Part shown: piece after piece, positions 50,619 through 59,900 of the stretch
Position numbering within the stretch: position 1 is the first letter of the stretch
How the letters are laid out: every line of letters begins with the position of its first letter
Origin: Burkholderia anthina
GTDB lineage: Bacteria > Pseudomonadota > Gammaproteobacteria > Burkholderiales > Burkholderiaceae
Length of the DNA: 64,000 nucleotides
Direction: 5' to 3'
Assembly (NCBI RefSeq): GCF_902498995.1
Contig: NZ_CABVLY010000017.1
Coordinates: 124,001 to 188,000 of the forward strand
Made by a program: the position numbers and the translations under genes
The notes under the pieces: generated by a model
What the model was told of the DNA's origin: nothing
Databases searched by the model: none
The model's input: only the letters and a program-made list of their open reading frames with translations

Positions 50619-50945
50619 TTTCCGCGGTCGACTCGTGATTTGCCGACGTGCCGGACCGGTGCCTCGGTGTGGCCGCTCATCGAACGATTCGCTTTCGTCG
50701 GGCATCACGTCATGCCCGACGGCCCCGGCAGGCCTCGGTAGAAAGTATTTTCTATTTATATAGGTATGCAGATTATTTGAATGTTGTGTTCGAGAGGATT
50801 TTTCCCACTCGAATCCGGATTTGGGCCGGCGCCCATGTTCGATCCGGCGCGTCCTGTCTAGCATTGAGTATTGAAGGATGCGAAATTTTATTGTGTTTTG
50901 TTGCCATTCCTACCCTCTTTGAGCGATTGATGTCCCGGAGCACTC
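50619..50945. promoter_or_regulatory. 327-bp AT-rich region upstream of the T6SS operon
   Basis: A strongly AT-rich block (about 50740-50790, including TTTATATAGG) stands out from the GC-rich neighbours and is the likely promoter region of the T6SS operon. No specific sigma factor site could be assigned with confidence. No gene was recognised. Confidence 0.5.
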
Positions 50946-51482
50946 ATGTCCGTTTCCAATAATAGTTCTCAAAAATTCATAGCGCGTAACCGCGCCCCCC
51001 GCGTCCAGATTGAATACGACGTGGAAATTTACGGCTCTGAAAAGAAAGTCGAGTTGCCGTTCGTGATGGGCGTGCTGGCGGATCTGTCGGGCAATCCGGC
51101 CAAGCCGCTGCCGCCCGTAGGGGATCGCCAGTTTCTGGATATCGACGCCGACAATTTCGACGACCGGATGAAAGCCGTGGCGCCGCGCGTCGCGTTCTCG
51201 GTGCCCAATACGCTGACCAACGACGGGCAATTGATGGTCGACATGACGTTCGACGGCATGGACGACTTTTCCCCGGCCGCGGTAGCCCGAAAGGTCGGCG
51301 CGCTGGCCCAGTTGCTCGAGGCGCGCACGCAACTCGCCAACCTGCAGACATACATGGACGGCAAAGCCGGTGCGGAGGGCCTGGTCGGTCAGTTGCTGAA
51401 GGACCGGACGCTGCTTGAGGCGCTGGCGAAGGCGCCGAAGCCGCAGGCGGAGGCCGCCGAGGCTACGGCGAGCCAGGATTGA
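50946..51482 (+). CDS. tssB: T6SS sheath small subunit TssB/VipA
   Basis: A 178-aa cytoplasmic protein forming the contractile sheath with TssC. Motifs RVQIEYDVEIYGSEKKVELP, FVMGVLADLSG and FLDIDADNFDDRM, which are near-invariant in VipA, are present. First gene of the T6SS operon; CCGGAG precedes the ATG. Confidence 0.97.
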   Translation: MSVSNNSSQKFIARNRAPRVQIEYDVEIYGSEKKVELPFVMGVLADLSGNPAKPLPPVGDRQFLDIDADNFDDRMKAVAPRVAFSVPNTLTNDGQLMVDMTFDGMDDFSPAAVARKVGALAQLLEARTQLANLQTYMDGKAGAEGLVGQLLKDRTLLEALAKAPKPQAEAAEATASQD

Positions 51483-51531
51483 ATATCGTCGTGCGCCATA
51501 GCTGATAAAACCGTATCAAGAGAGAGAAGTC

Positions 51532-53034
51532 ATGATCGAAGTTCAACCCGTGACCGGTGACGAAGCGATACTGGGCATGGCAAGTCAGTCCGAATTCAAC
51601 GCGCTGCTGTCGCGTGAATTCAAGCCGAAGACCGAGCGCGCGCGCGAAGTCGTGGAAGGTGCGGTTCAAACGCTCGCGCAGCAGGCGCTGTCGATGTCGT
51701 TGACGCTATCCGACGATGCATACAAAAGCATCGAGTCGATTATCGGCGAAATTGATCGAAAGTTGTCGGAGCAGATCAACCTGATCCTGCATCACGAGGA
51801 GTTCCAGCGCCTGGAAAGCGCATGGCGCGGTCTCCACTATCTGGTTTCCAATACCGAAACGGACGAGAAGCTCAAGATCCGATTCATCGACGTGTCAAAG
51901 GAAGAGATGCGTCGCACGATGAAGCGGTTCAAGGGCATGACGTGGGACCAGAGCCCGTTGTTCAAACAGATCTACGAAGAAGAATACGGTCAGCTTGGCG
52001 GGGAGCCGTACGGTTGTCTCGTTGCCGACTATCACTTCGATCATACGCCTGCGGACGTCGATCTTCTGGCATCGATCGCGAAGGTCGCCGCGGCGTCCCA
52101 TGCGCCGTTCATCACGGGTGCTGCGCCGTCGGTGCTGCAGATGGATTCGTGGCAGGAACTTGCGAACCCGCGCGACCTGACGAAGATCTTCACCCAAAAC
52201 CTCGAATACACGCCGTGGAACACGCTTCGCCAATCCGAGGATTCGCGTTACATCGGTCTGGCGATGCCGCGCTTTCTTTCGCGTTTGCCGTATGGCATGA
52301 AGACGAATCCGGTCGACGAATTCGGCTTTGAAGAGGCGACAGACGGATCGGATCACCGTAAGTATGTATGGTCGAACGCGGCCTATGCACTCGCCGTCAA
52401 CATCAACCGTTCGTTCAAACAGTACGGCTGGTGCACGCTGATCCGCGGTGTTGAAAGCGGCGGCGTCGTGGAGAACCTGCCGTGTCATGCATTTCCGACG
52501 GATGACGGCGGCATCGACATCAAGTGTCCGACCGAGATCGCGATTTCCGACCGGCGTGAGGCGGAACTCGCGAAGAACGGCTTCATTCCGCTGGTGCATC
52601 GCAAGAATACCGATTATGCGGCTTTCATCGGCGCGCAGTCGCTGCAGAAGCCAGCCGAATATTCGGATCCCGAAGCAACTGCGAACGCGAATCTTTCGGC
52701 TCGCCTGCCCTACCTGTTTGCCTGTTCGCGTTTCGCGCATTACCTGAAGTGCATCGTGCGCGACAAGGTCGGCTCGTTCAGCGGGCGCGACGAAATGCAG
52801 AGATGGCTCAATAAATGGGTGATGAACTACGTCGACGGCGATCCGGTGAATTCGTCTCAGGAAATCAAGGCTCGTCGTCCGCTGGCTGATGCCGAGGTCG
52901 TGGTCGAGGACGTCGAGGGAAGTCCGGGCTATTACCAGGCCAAGTTCTTTCTTCGTCCGCATTTTCAACTTGAAGGATTGACGGTTTCGCTCCGCCTTGT
53001 CACGAAGCTGCCGCTCGCCAAAGGCGCAGCGTGA
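51532..53034 (+). CDS. tssC: T6SS sheath large subunit TssC/VipB
   Basis: A 500-aa sheath protein. Motifs QINLILHHEEFQRLESAWRG, GLHYLVSNTETDEKLKI and AWASIANSAAQ-equivalent region (HPADVDLLASIAKVAAASHA) are visible, as is the C-terminal VRDKVGSFSGRDEMQRWLN and PGYYQAKFFLRPHFQLEGL. It follows tssB by 49 bases with an AGAGAGAAG element and polymerises with TssB around the Hcp tube. Confidence 0.97.
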   Translation: MIEVQPVTGDEAILGMASQSEFNALLSREFKPKTERAREVVEGAVQTLAQQALSMSLTLSDDAYKSIESIIGEIDRKLSEQINLILHHEEFQRLESAWRGLHYLVSNTETDEKLKIRFIDVSKEEMRRTMKRFKGMTWDQSPLFKQIYEEEYGQLGGEPYGCLVADYHFDHTPADVDLLASIAKVAAASHAPFITGAAPSVLQMDSWQELANPRDLTKIFTQNLEYTPWNTLRQSEDSRYIGLAMPRFLSRLPYGMKTNPVDEFGFEEATDGSDHRKYVWSNAAYALAVNINRSFKQYGWCTLIRGVESGGVVENLPCHAFPTDDGGIDIKCPTEIAISDRREAELAKNGFIPLVHRKNTDYAAFIGAQSLQKPAEYSDPEATANANLSARLPYLFACSRFAHYLKCIVRDKVGSFSGRDEMQRWLNKWVMNYVDGDPVNSSQEIKARRPLADAEVVVEDVEGSPGYYQAKFFLRPHFQLEGLTVSLRLVTKLPLAKGAA

Positions 53035-53139
53035 TGCTGCGCCCGATTGCCGGATGATTGAGCGGCGGACAGGCGCTCATTAAATATGCCTGATTCCATT
53101 GAGTGGTTTTGAAATCAACCTTGTATTAAGGAGTAGTTC

Positions 53140-53643
53140 ATGGCAGCAGATGCATTCATCAAGATCAACGGCATCATCGGCGAATCGCAGGATAGCGAGC
53201 ACAAGGACGATATCGAAGTTATGGACTGGAAGTGGAGCATGTCTCAGCAGTCCAACATGCATGCCGGAACCGGCGGTGGTGCCGGCCGAGCGAAGATCGA
53301 CGACCTGATCTTTGTGCACCACATCGATCGTGCGACGCCGAATCTGGCGGTCAAGTGCGCGAGTGGCGAGCACATCGACCAGGCAACGCTCTACGTCCGT
53401 CGTGCTGGTAAGGACGCACAGGAATACGTGAAGATCAAGATGACGGACGTTGTGATTACGTCGGTGAACATGCTCGGCAAGCGGGAAAGCAACGGTCGCT
53501 ACGAGGACGATCGCCTGGCAGAAGAAGTGAGGCTGTCGTTTGCCAAGTTCGAATACGAGTACACGCCGCAAAGCCAGAGTGGTGCGAGCGCGGCCGCGAT
53601 TACCCGCTCGTACGACATCAAGGCAAACAAGGCGAACAGCTGA
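53140..53643 (+). CDS. hcp: T6SS inner tube protein Hcp (TssD)
   Basis: A 167-aa secreted tube hexamer. Motifs FIKINGIIGESQDSEHKDDI, MDWKWSMSQ and a C-terminal strand EVRLSFAKFEYEYTPQSQSG match Hcp. AAGGAG precedes the ATG. A strong hairpin follows the gene and probably ensures high hcp mRNA levels relative to the membrane-complex genes. Confidence 0.97.
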   Translation: MAADAFIKINGIIGESQDSEHKDDIEVMDWKWSMSQQSNMHAGTGGGAGRAKIDDLIFVHHIDRATPNLAVKCASGEHIDQATLYVRRAGKDAQEYVKIKMTDVVITSVNMLGKRESNGRYEDDRLAEEVRLSFAKFEYEYTPQSQSGASAAAITRSYDIKANKANS

Positions 53644-53702
53644 GTCGCTGGCATACCCTGAGTCACGCTCGATTCATCCGTTTCGGTTGAGTTGAGTCAC
53701 GA

Positions 53703-53737
53703 ACGCCGATCGCGACGTTAAGCGTCGCGATCGGCGT
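53703..53737 (+). terminator. 15-bp perfect hairpin between hcp and tssJ
   Basis: ACGCCGATCGCGACG (53703-53717) pairs perfectly with CGTCGCGATCGGCGT (53723-53737), loop TTAAG. No T-run follows, so it is likely a partial terminator or 3' stabiliser that gives hcp a higher transcript level than tssJ-M. Confidence 0.7.
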
Positions 53738-53761
53738 GCACGATATTTCCGATTATCTCGA

Positions 53762-54307
53762 ATGGTTTCGAACTTCTTGTCACGTTTCTCGACAGGGTTG
53801 CGCATTTTCGGCGGTCTGGTCGTTTTAAGCATGGTCGCTGGGTTGGGTGCATGCGGCACCGCGTCGAGCCCCGTCGCCAAGGAGCAGGTGAATCTCCGGC
53901 TGAGAATGACCGCAAGCGACGGCGTGAATCCGAACGAATGGGGCGCGGCCTCGCCCATTCTGGTTCAGGTTTATGAGCTGAAGTCCGCAACGGCCTTCGA
54001 GACGGCCGACTATTTCACGCTGCAGAGCGATGATCGGAAGGCCATCGCGAACGATGCGCTGGTCGTCGACGAGTTCATCCTGAGGCCGGGTGAAGTGCGG
54101 GACGTGGTCCGCAAGTCGGCATCGGCCACGACGGCGATCGGCGTGCTGGCGGGTTACCGCGATCTCGGGAAATCCGTCTGGCGCGCCGTGTATCGATTGC
54201 CTGTCGCTCCAGATGCTTCGTGGTACAGAGCGGTCATTCCTGATAAGACACAACAGTTGCACGTGCGGTTTGACAGGAACGTCGTTTCGATTTCGAAATC
54301 AGAATAA
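53762..54307 (+). CDS. tssJ: T6SS outer-membrane lipoprotein TssJ
   Basis: A 181-aa lipoprotein. The lipobox GLGAC gives lipidated Cys31 after the helix GLRIFGGLVVLSMVAG. The mature beta-sandwich has VQVYELKSATAFETADYFTL and the late strand QQLHVRFDRNVVSISK, typical of TssJ/SciN. It contacts TssM in the periplasm. There is no good ribosome binding site before 53762, so a slightly different start is possible. Confidence 0.92.
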   Translation: MVSNFLSRFSTGLRIFGGLVVLSMVAGLGACGTASSPVAKEQVNLRLRMTASDGVNPNEWGAASPILVQVYELKSATAFETADYFTLQSDDRKAIANDALVVDEFILRPGEVRDVVRKSASATTAIGVLAGYRDLGKSVWRAVYRLPVAPDASWYRAVIPDKTQQLHVRFDRNVVSISKSE

Positions 54308-54309
54308 TT

Positions 54310-55662
54310 GTGATGAGTTGGTATAACAAGGTTGTCTGGAGTGAGGGGCTTTTCTTGCGCCCTCAGCTTTTTCAGCAGCAAGAGCGGTATTTAGAATCTT
54401 TGGTTCATCGGCGCAGTGTTCCCCTGAGTCCGTTTTTCTGGGGGTTCAGCCGCTACGATATCGATCGTGAAGCGCTGGCATTCGGCAAACTGGCTTTCAA
54501 GTCCGGCGCGGGCGTGTTTCCGGACGGCACGCCGTTCGACGTCCCCGGCATTGCGCCGGCTCCCGCACCGATGACCATCGGACCGGAACATCAGGGCCAA
54601 CTGATCTTTCTCGCCGTTCCGCTGCGCTTGTCCCATACCGAGGAAACCGCGTTCGAGGACGATGGCGGTTCGCATGCGCGCTATCTCGCCTACGAGACGG
54701 AATTGCGTGACAGCAATGCGATCGGCCAGGGGCCCAAGCCGGTTCAGCTCGCGAATTTGCGCCTGCGTTTGCTCCTCGAGAAGGAACTGACGGAGTCGTG
54801 GATCGGTATCGCGCTGACGCGGGTGAAAGCGGTGCATGCCGACGGCTCGGTGTCGTTGCATGATGCGGATCATATTCCGCCCGTGACAGGCTACGGCGCA
54901 AATCCGTTATTGCGCGAATGGGCGACACAGTTGCACGGACTGGCCAAGCTCCGCGCCGACGCGCTTGCGTTGCGCTTGTCAGGAGCCGATCCGCGCGCGG
55001 GCGCGGTTGCGGAAGTCGGCGACTATCTGCTGCTGCAGGTACTCAATCGCTATGAGCCGCTTCTCGAACACCTGTGCCGGATCGAAGAAATTGCGCCTGT
55101 CGATCTGTATCGAGAGCTTGCCCTTTTCGCCGGCGAGCTCTCGACGTTCGTGCGCCCGCAGACGCGCCGTCCGCTGGCGACGCCCGGATACGCGCACGCG
55201 AGGCTTTACGAGAGCATCAGGCCGTTAGTCGATGAGGTACATCATCTTCTGAATCAGGTGCCGGTTCGCGGCGCTCAACCGATCATGCTCACGGAGCAGG
55301 CGCACGGCATTCGTACGGCGACCGTCCTGCCGGAGGAACTTGCCGGCTATTCGAGCCTCGTGTTGGCCGTCGGCGCACAAATGCCCTCGGAATCGCTGCA
55401 GCAGCAATTTCTCGCCCAGACGAAAATCAGTCATCCTCATCGTATTGCCGAGCTGATTCGATCGCATCTGCCGGGCTTGCCGATGGTCGCGTTGCCGGTG
55501 CCGCCGCGGCAGATTCCGTTTCATTCCGGATTCGTCTATTTCGAACTGTCCAGAACCGGTCCGTTCTGGGAGCAGATCGCGCGGCACGGAGGGTTGGCCA
55601 TGCATGTCGCCGGACATTTCCCTGAACTCAAACTTGAACTGTGGGGCGTGCGTCAAAAATGA
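54310..55662 (+). CDS. tssK: T6SS baseplate connector TssK
   Basis: A 450-aa cytoplasmic trimer linking baseplate to the TssL/TssM membrane complex. N-terminal motifs NKVVWSEGLFLRPQLFQQQE and VPLSPFFWGFSRYDIDREAL, and C-terminal LPVPPRQIPFHSGFVYFELS, are typical. It starts 2 bases after tssJ and overlaps tssL by 4. Confidence 0.96.
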   Translation: MMSWYNKVVWSEGLFLRPQLFQQQERYLESLVHRRSVPLSPFFWGFSRYDIDREALAFGKLAFKSGAGVFPDGTPFDVPGIAPAPAPMTIGPEHQGQLIFLAVPLRLSHTEETAFEDDGGSHARYLAYETELRDSNAIGQGPKPVQLANLRLRLLLEKELTESWIGIALTRVKAVHADGSVSLHDADHIPPVTGYGANPLLREWATQLHGLAKLRADALALRLSGADPRAGAVAEVGDYLLLQVLNRYEPLLEHLCRIEEIAPVDLYRELALFAGELSTFVRPQTRRPLATPGYAHARLYESIRPLVDEVHHLLNQVPVRGAQPIMLTEQAHGIRTATVLPEELAGYSSLVLAVGAQMPSESLQQQFLAQTKISHPHRIAELIRSHLPGLPMVALPVPPRQIPFHSGFVYFELSRTGPFWEQIARHGGLAMHVAGHFPELKLELWGVRQK

Positions 55663-56972
55663 GTACAGAAACGTACGGCGATTTCGACTTCCTGCTGGAG
55701 CCAGGGCCCGGCGGTCGACACAAGACGCCGCCGGATTTTTCCACTGGACGTCTTCCCGATGCGGGGTCGGCCGTCGATCCGGCCGTGTTCGATCTGCCGG
55801 AAGATCCGCAGGTCCGGATCGAGCGCATGCGTGCCGCCCGAAATCCGCTGCTCGAAGCCGCCCGTCCGTTGTTGCGCATGCTGGCGGACATGCCCGCTTC
55901 GCTGGATTCCCCGGCCGGGGCGGCCAGCCTGCGTCAGCTGGTTGCGCGCGAGATCACCGCGTTCGGCAGCATTTGCGACAAGGTAAACCTGCCGTGGCAA
56001 CACTTGGCGGCAACGCGTTATGCACTGTGTACGGCGCTTGACGAGGCGGCAAGCCGTACGCAATGGGGGCGGGGCATCTGGGCACAGCATAGCTTGCTCG
56101 TTGCGTTCGAGGGCGAGGTCGATGGCGGCGAGAAATTTTTCCTGCTGATCGGCCGCATGGCTGCGGAGCCGGCGACGTACATCGATGTTCTGGAGGTGAT
56201 GTACCACATTCTCAGCCTCGGATTCGAAGGTCGCTACAGCGTCGTGGCGGACGGCCATCGTCATCTCGAACAAATCCGCCAGAGATTGCAGGTTCTGGTC
56301 GGGGATGCCCGCGGTACCGCGCATTCCGATCTTTCGCCGCACTGGCGCGGCGAGGCGCCCGGAAAGTTCCGTCTCCTGAGGAGGGTGCCTGTCCGGGTGA
56401 CGGCCGGGTTGGCGGCGCTTGCTGCGCTCGCGCTGTTTGTCCGGTACGAGTTCCTGCTTTCGTCGAAGCGCGAGGTCGTCGAGGCCGGGATCGCCGCGAT
56501 TGGGCGGATCGATCCGGTCCCGGTGCCGGCACCGGTCGTACGCGAGCGGCTGAGTCTGTCCGCGTTGTTGAAGGACGAAATCGCGAGCGGCTGGGTGGCA
56601 GTCGACGAGAACGCACGGAGCGGCACGATCGTGTTTCGGGGCGACGCGATGTTTCGGCCCGGCAAGAGCGCCCCCCGTCCGACACTGGAGCCGACTCTGG
56701 AGAAGATCGCGCAAAAGATCGCCGGGTTGAACGGCCGGATCGTCGTGACCGGATATACCGACAATCAACCTATCAAAACCCGGGAAATGCCGAACAACCA
56801 GGTGCTGTCCGAGCGCCGCGCCGCGGTGGTCGCGGACCTTCTGAAGTCGCACGGCATATCCGCCGGTCGCGTTGCGTCGATCGGCGAGGGTGACGCCCGG
56901 GCCGTCGCGAGCAATGCCACGGCGGATGGTCGCGCCCGTAATCGACGCGTGGAAATTCTCGTCGAGAAATAA
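55659..56972 (+). CDS. tssL: T6SS inner-membrane protein TssL with OmpA-like peptidoglycan-binding domain
   Basis: A 437-aa protein. The cytoplasmic DotU/TssL domain (about 60-240) has NPLLEAARPLLRMLADMP, ATRYALCTALDEAASRTQWG and LSLGFEGRYSVVADG. A single helix (about 250-268) leads to a periplasmic OmpA/MotB domain (about 310-437) with VVTGYTDNQPIKT and RARNRRVEI. The extended form anchors the membrane complex to peptidoglycan without a separate TagL. ATGA overlap with tssK. Confidence 0.96.
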   Translation: MSTETYGDFDFLLEPGPGGRHKTPPDFSTGRLPDAGSAVDPAVFDLPEDPQVRIERMRAARNPLLEAARPLLRMLADMPASLDSPAGAASLRQLVAREITAFGSICDKVNLPWQHLAATRYALCTALDEAASRTQWGRGIWAQHSLLVAFEGEVDGGEKFFLLIGRMAAEPATYIDVLEVMYHILSLGFEGRYSVVADGHRHLEQIRQRLQVLVGDARGTAHSDLSPHWRGEAPGKFRLLRRVPVRVTAGLAALAALALFVRYEFLLSSKREVVEAGIAAIGRIDPVPVPAPVVRERLSLSALLKDEIASGWVAVDENARSGTIVFRGDAMFRPGKSAPRPTLEPTLEKIAQKIAGLNGRIVVTGYTDNQPIKTREMPNNQVLSERRAAVVADLLKSHGISAGRVASIGEGDARAVASNATADGRARNRRVEILVEK

Positions 56973-56985
56973 AGAGAAAGTTTTG

Positions 56986-59900
56986 ATGCAATACTTGAAT
57001 CGCCTGTTGAAGATGGTTAGGTCGCGACAGATGCTGATATTCGCGATGGCGATCGTGGCCGTTGCGACTATCTGGCTCGCCGGGCCACTGGTTGCGTTTG
57101 ATGATTATCGCCCGTTCGAGACCGTCGCCGCCCGCGCGCTGGCGACCGTCCTGGTGCTTGCGACGTTGCTGTTCGGTTTGTTCGGATGGCCGTACGGTTT
57201 CCTGATCGTTGCACTTGTTTGCGCCGTCGTATGGTGCTTCGGGCCGTCCCTGAAGTTCGGCACCGCCTATCCGTTGGCACCGTCGTGGGCGCGAGTTCTG
57301 GCGATCTCGATCCTGTTGGCAGGTTGCGCGATATATGGGCTCCACCGTTTGTGGAAGGCGCTGCGCCGCGACAGCGCATGGCTGCAGCGTGTCCTGAACC
57401 CGTCGTCGAAGGAACAGGATGTCGGCTCGCGTTCGTGCGACGACATGCGCGCCATCGAGTCGTCGATGGCGAGAGCGATCGAGAAGCTCAAGCGTATCCG
57501 GGGGGAAAAAGCCGGCCTCGGCCGCTTGCTGGAGAGCCAGCGTTACCTTTACGAACTGCCCTGGTACATGGTGATGGGTTCGACGGGGGCGGGGAAGACC
57601 GCGTTGATCCTGAATTCGGGTCTCGACTTTCCCGAGGCCGAGCAGATGATTGCCGCGGCGAGGAAGCGACGCGTGGGCACGGCGAACTGCGACTGGTGGT
57701 TCACGAACAAGGCAGTGTTGATCGATACGGCGGGGCGCTATACGGTTCAGCACGCGTTGCCGCAAGGCGAGGGCGCCGCGGCCGATGCGTCGGCGCGCGA
57801 CAATGCCGTGGAGTGGCGAGGTTTTCTCGAGCAACTGCGCAAGCGGCGCGCGCGCGCGCCGGTCAACGGCGTGCTGCTGGCCGTTTCCGTCGAAACGCTG
57901 CTGACCCTCTCGCCGTCAGAACGCGAGATGTTCGCGGCGTCGATGCGCGCGAGGCTGCACGAGCTGCATGGCGACCTCGGCATCCGTTTCCCGATTTATC
58001 TGATGGTGACGAAGCTCGACTTGCTGCCGGGATTCTGCGAATACTTCGATTTTCTGACGACGCAGGAGCGCGAGCAGGTTTTCGGCTTCACGTTGCCTTA
58101 TCGGGACAGGGATCCGCAGTACGGCTACGACACGCTCCATCTGGACTGCGCGGCCGAACTGCGCGAACTGGGACGACGAATCGAGGACGGGATCGATGCA
58201 AGGCTGCTACAGATCCTGGAGCTGGAGCGACGCAAGAAGCTCTACGCGTTGCCTTCCGAATTTCGCAGCCTGTGCGACGCGCTGACCGAGCTGATTTCGA
58301 GGGTGTTCCTCGAGTCGACCTACGACGATACGCGGCTGCATGGCATGTTGCGCGGTGTCTATTTCACGAGCGCGGTGCAAGGCGATGCGCGGGTGCCGGC
58401 TGACGTCACGACGGTGATGCAGCGGCTGCGCCGAGGGCTGGCCGGCGTCGTCGGCGGCGACGCGCCGGAAGATATGCCGGTGCGGCCGGGGCGGGTGGAG
58501 CCTGCCGGGTATCGGAGTTACTTCCTGAACGATCTGTTCCGGCACGTCGTCGTGACGGAAGGCCACCTCGTTCGCGGCAATCGTCGCTGGGAGATGCGTT
58601 TCCGGGCACTGCGCTTTGGCATGCATCTGTCGCTGATCCTCGTGGCGGCATGGCTCGCCCTCTCTTTTTCCCGGAGTTTCGAGAATAATCGGGAATATCT
58701 CGACACCGTCGGCCGGAAGAGCGAGGCGCTCGCATCGCGTATTGCTTCCGGCGACAGAAAGATGCCGCTCGGTGCGATGGCGCCCGTCCTGTCGGCCGCC
58801 CGCGATCTGCCGAAGTTCGACGGACTCGATCTGGACGATCCCGGTCTCGCGTGGCGCTACGGCATGTACACCGGAGCAAGCGTGCGCGGAGCCGCGGACG
58901 GAACCTACGCGCGCCTGCTGAACCGGATGCTGCTGCCGGAGTTGACGGCCAGGATGGGTTCGGTGCTCGGCGCCCAGATCGAAGCGCGAAATGCGGACGA
59001 CGTCTACGGTACGCTGTCGGTCTATCTGATGCTGGGCGATCGCTCCCGTTACGACACGGAGGCGATCAAAGCCTGGGTGATGAATGATTGGGAACGCGGA
59101 AAAGTCGCGGCGTCGCCTGTCGAGCTCGACATCATGGTCGGCCATCTTGACGCGCTGCTGGCGCAAGGCGCGTCGGCCGCGCCCGCCGGGACGCTCGACA
59201 TGCACCTCGTCCAGCGCGCCCGCGATTTCCTCGGACGCGTTCCCGCATCGGGGCGCCTCTACGAACGGGCGATCGCCTCGATGGCCGGCCAGGCGCCGGA
59301 GAACGTAACGTTGAGCCGGGCGGCCGGCCCGCAGGCGCCGTGGGTTTTCGCGCTGGCCGACGGATCGGCCTTCGAAAGGGGAATCCCGGGCCTCTATACC
59401 TTGGAAGGCTATCGCGGCGTTTTCGACAAGCTGTTGCCCGAATTTCTCGACCGGACGCGAAAACAGGATGCGTGGGTCATGGGGCGGGCGGGCGGCCCGC
59501 TCGAGCGGACGCTGTCGTCGGCGAGCGTCGGCGCGTCGGTCGCCGGCAGCGATACGCTTGCCGATGAGATTCGACACCGGTATCTGATCGATTACGGAAA
59601 TTATTGGACGCGATTCGTCGACGACATCAGGCTGGTCATGGGAGGGGACGATCCGTCGTCGCTCGACATGCAGACGCTTCGCATGCTCGTCGAATCTGAT
59701 TCGCCGCTGGTCCGACTGGTGCGAACGGTGGTGCACGAAACGTCGCTGTCGATGAGCGACGGCGCGCAGCAGGCTTCGCTCGCCGATGCCACGGTCAAGC
59801 ACGTCGCCGGCGGCGGCACGCGTGTCGCTCGGGCGGTGGAGGCGGCGGGCAAGGCGCTGGACGCCGGGCGTCCGTCACGGAAGAAGATGGAGCGGGAACT

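Noticed and set aside
50789..50813. TTCGAG/CTCGAA inverted repeat before tssB as an operator
   Set aside because: Only 6 bp per arm with a 13-base spacer, expected by chance in a region of this size.
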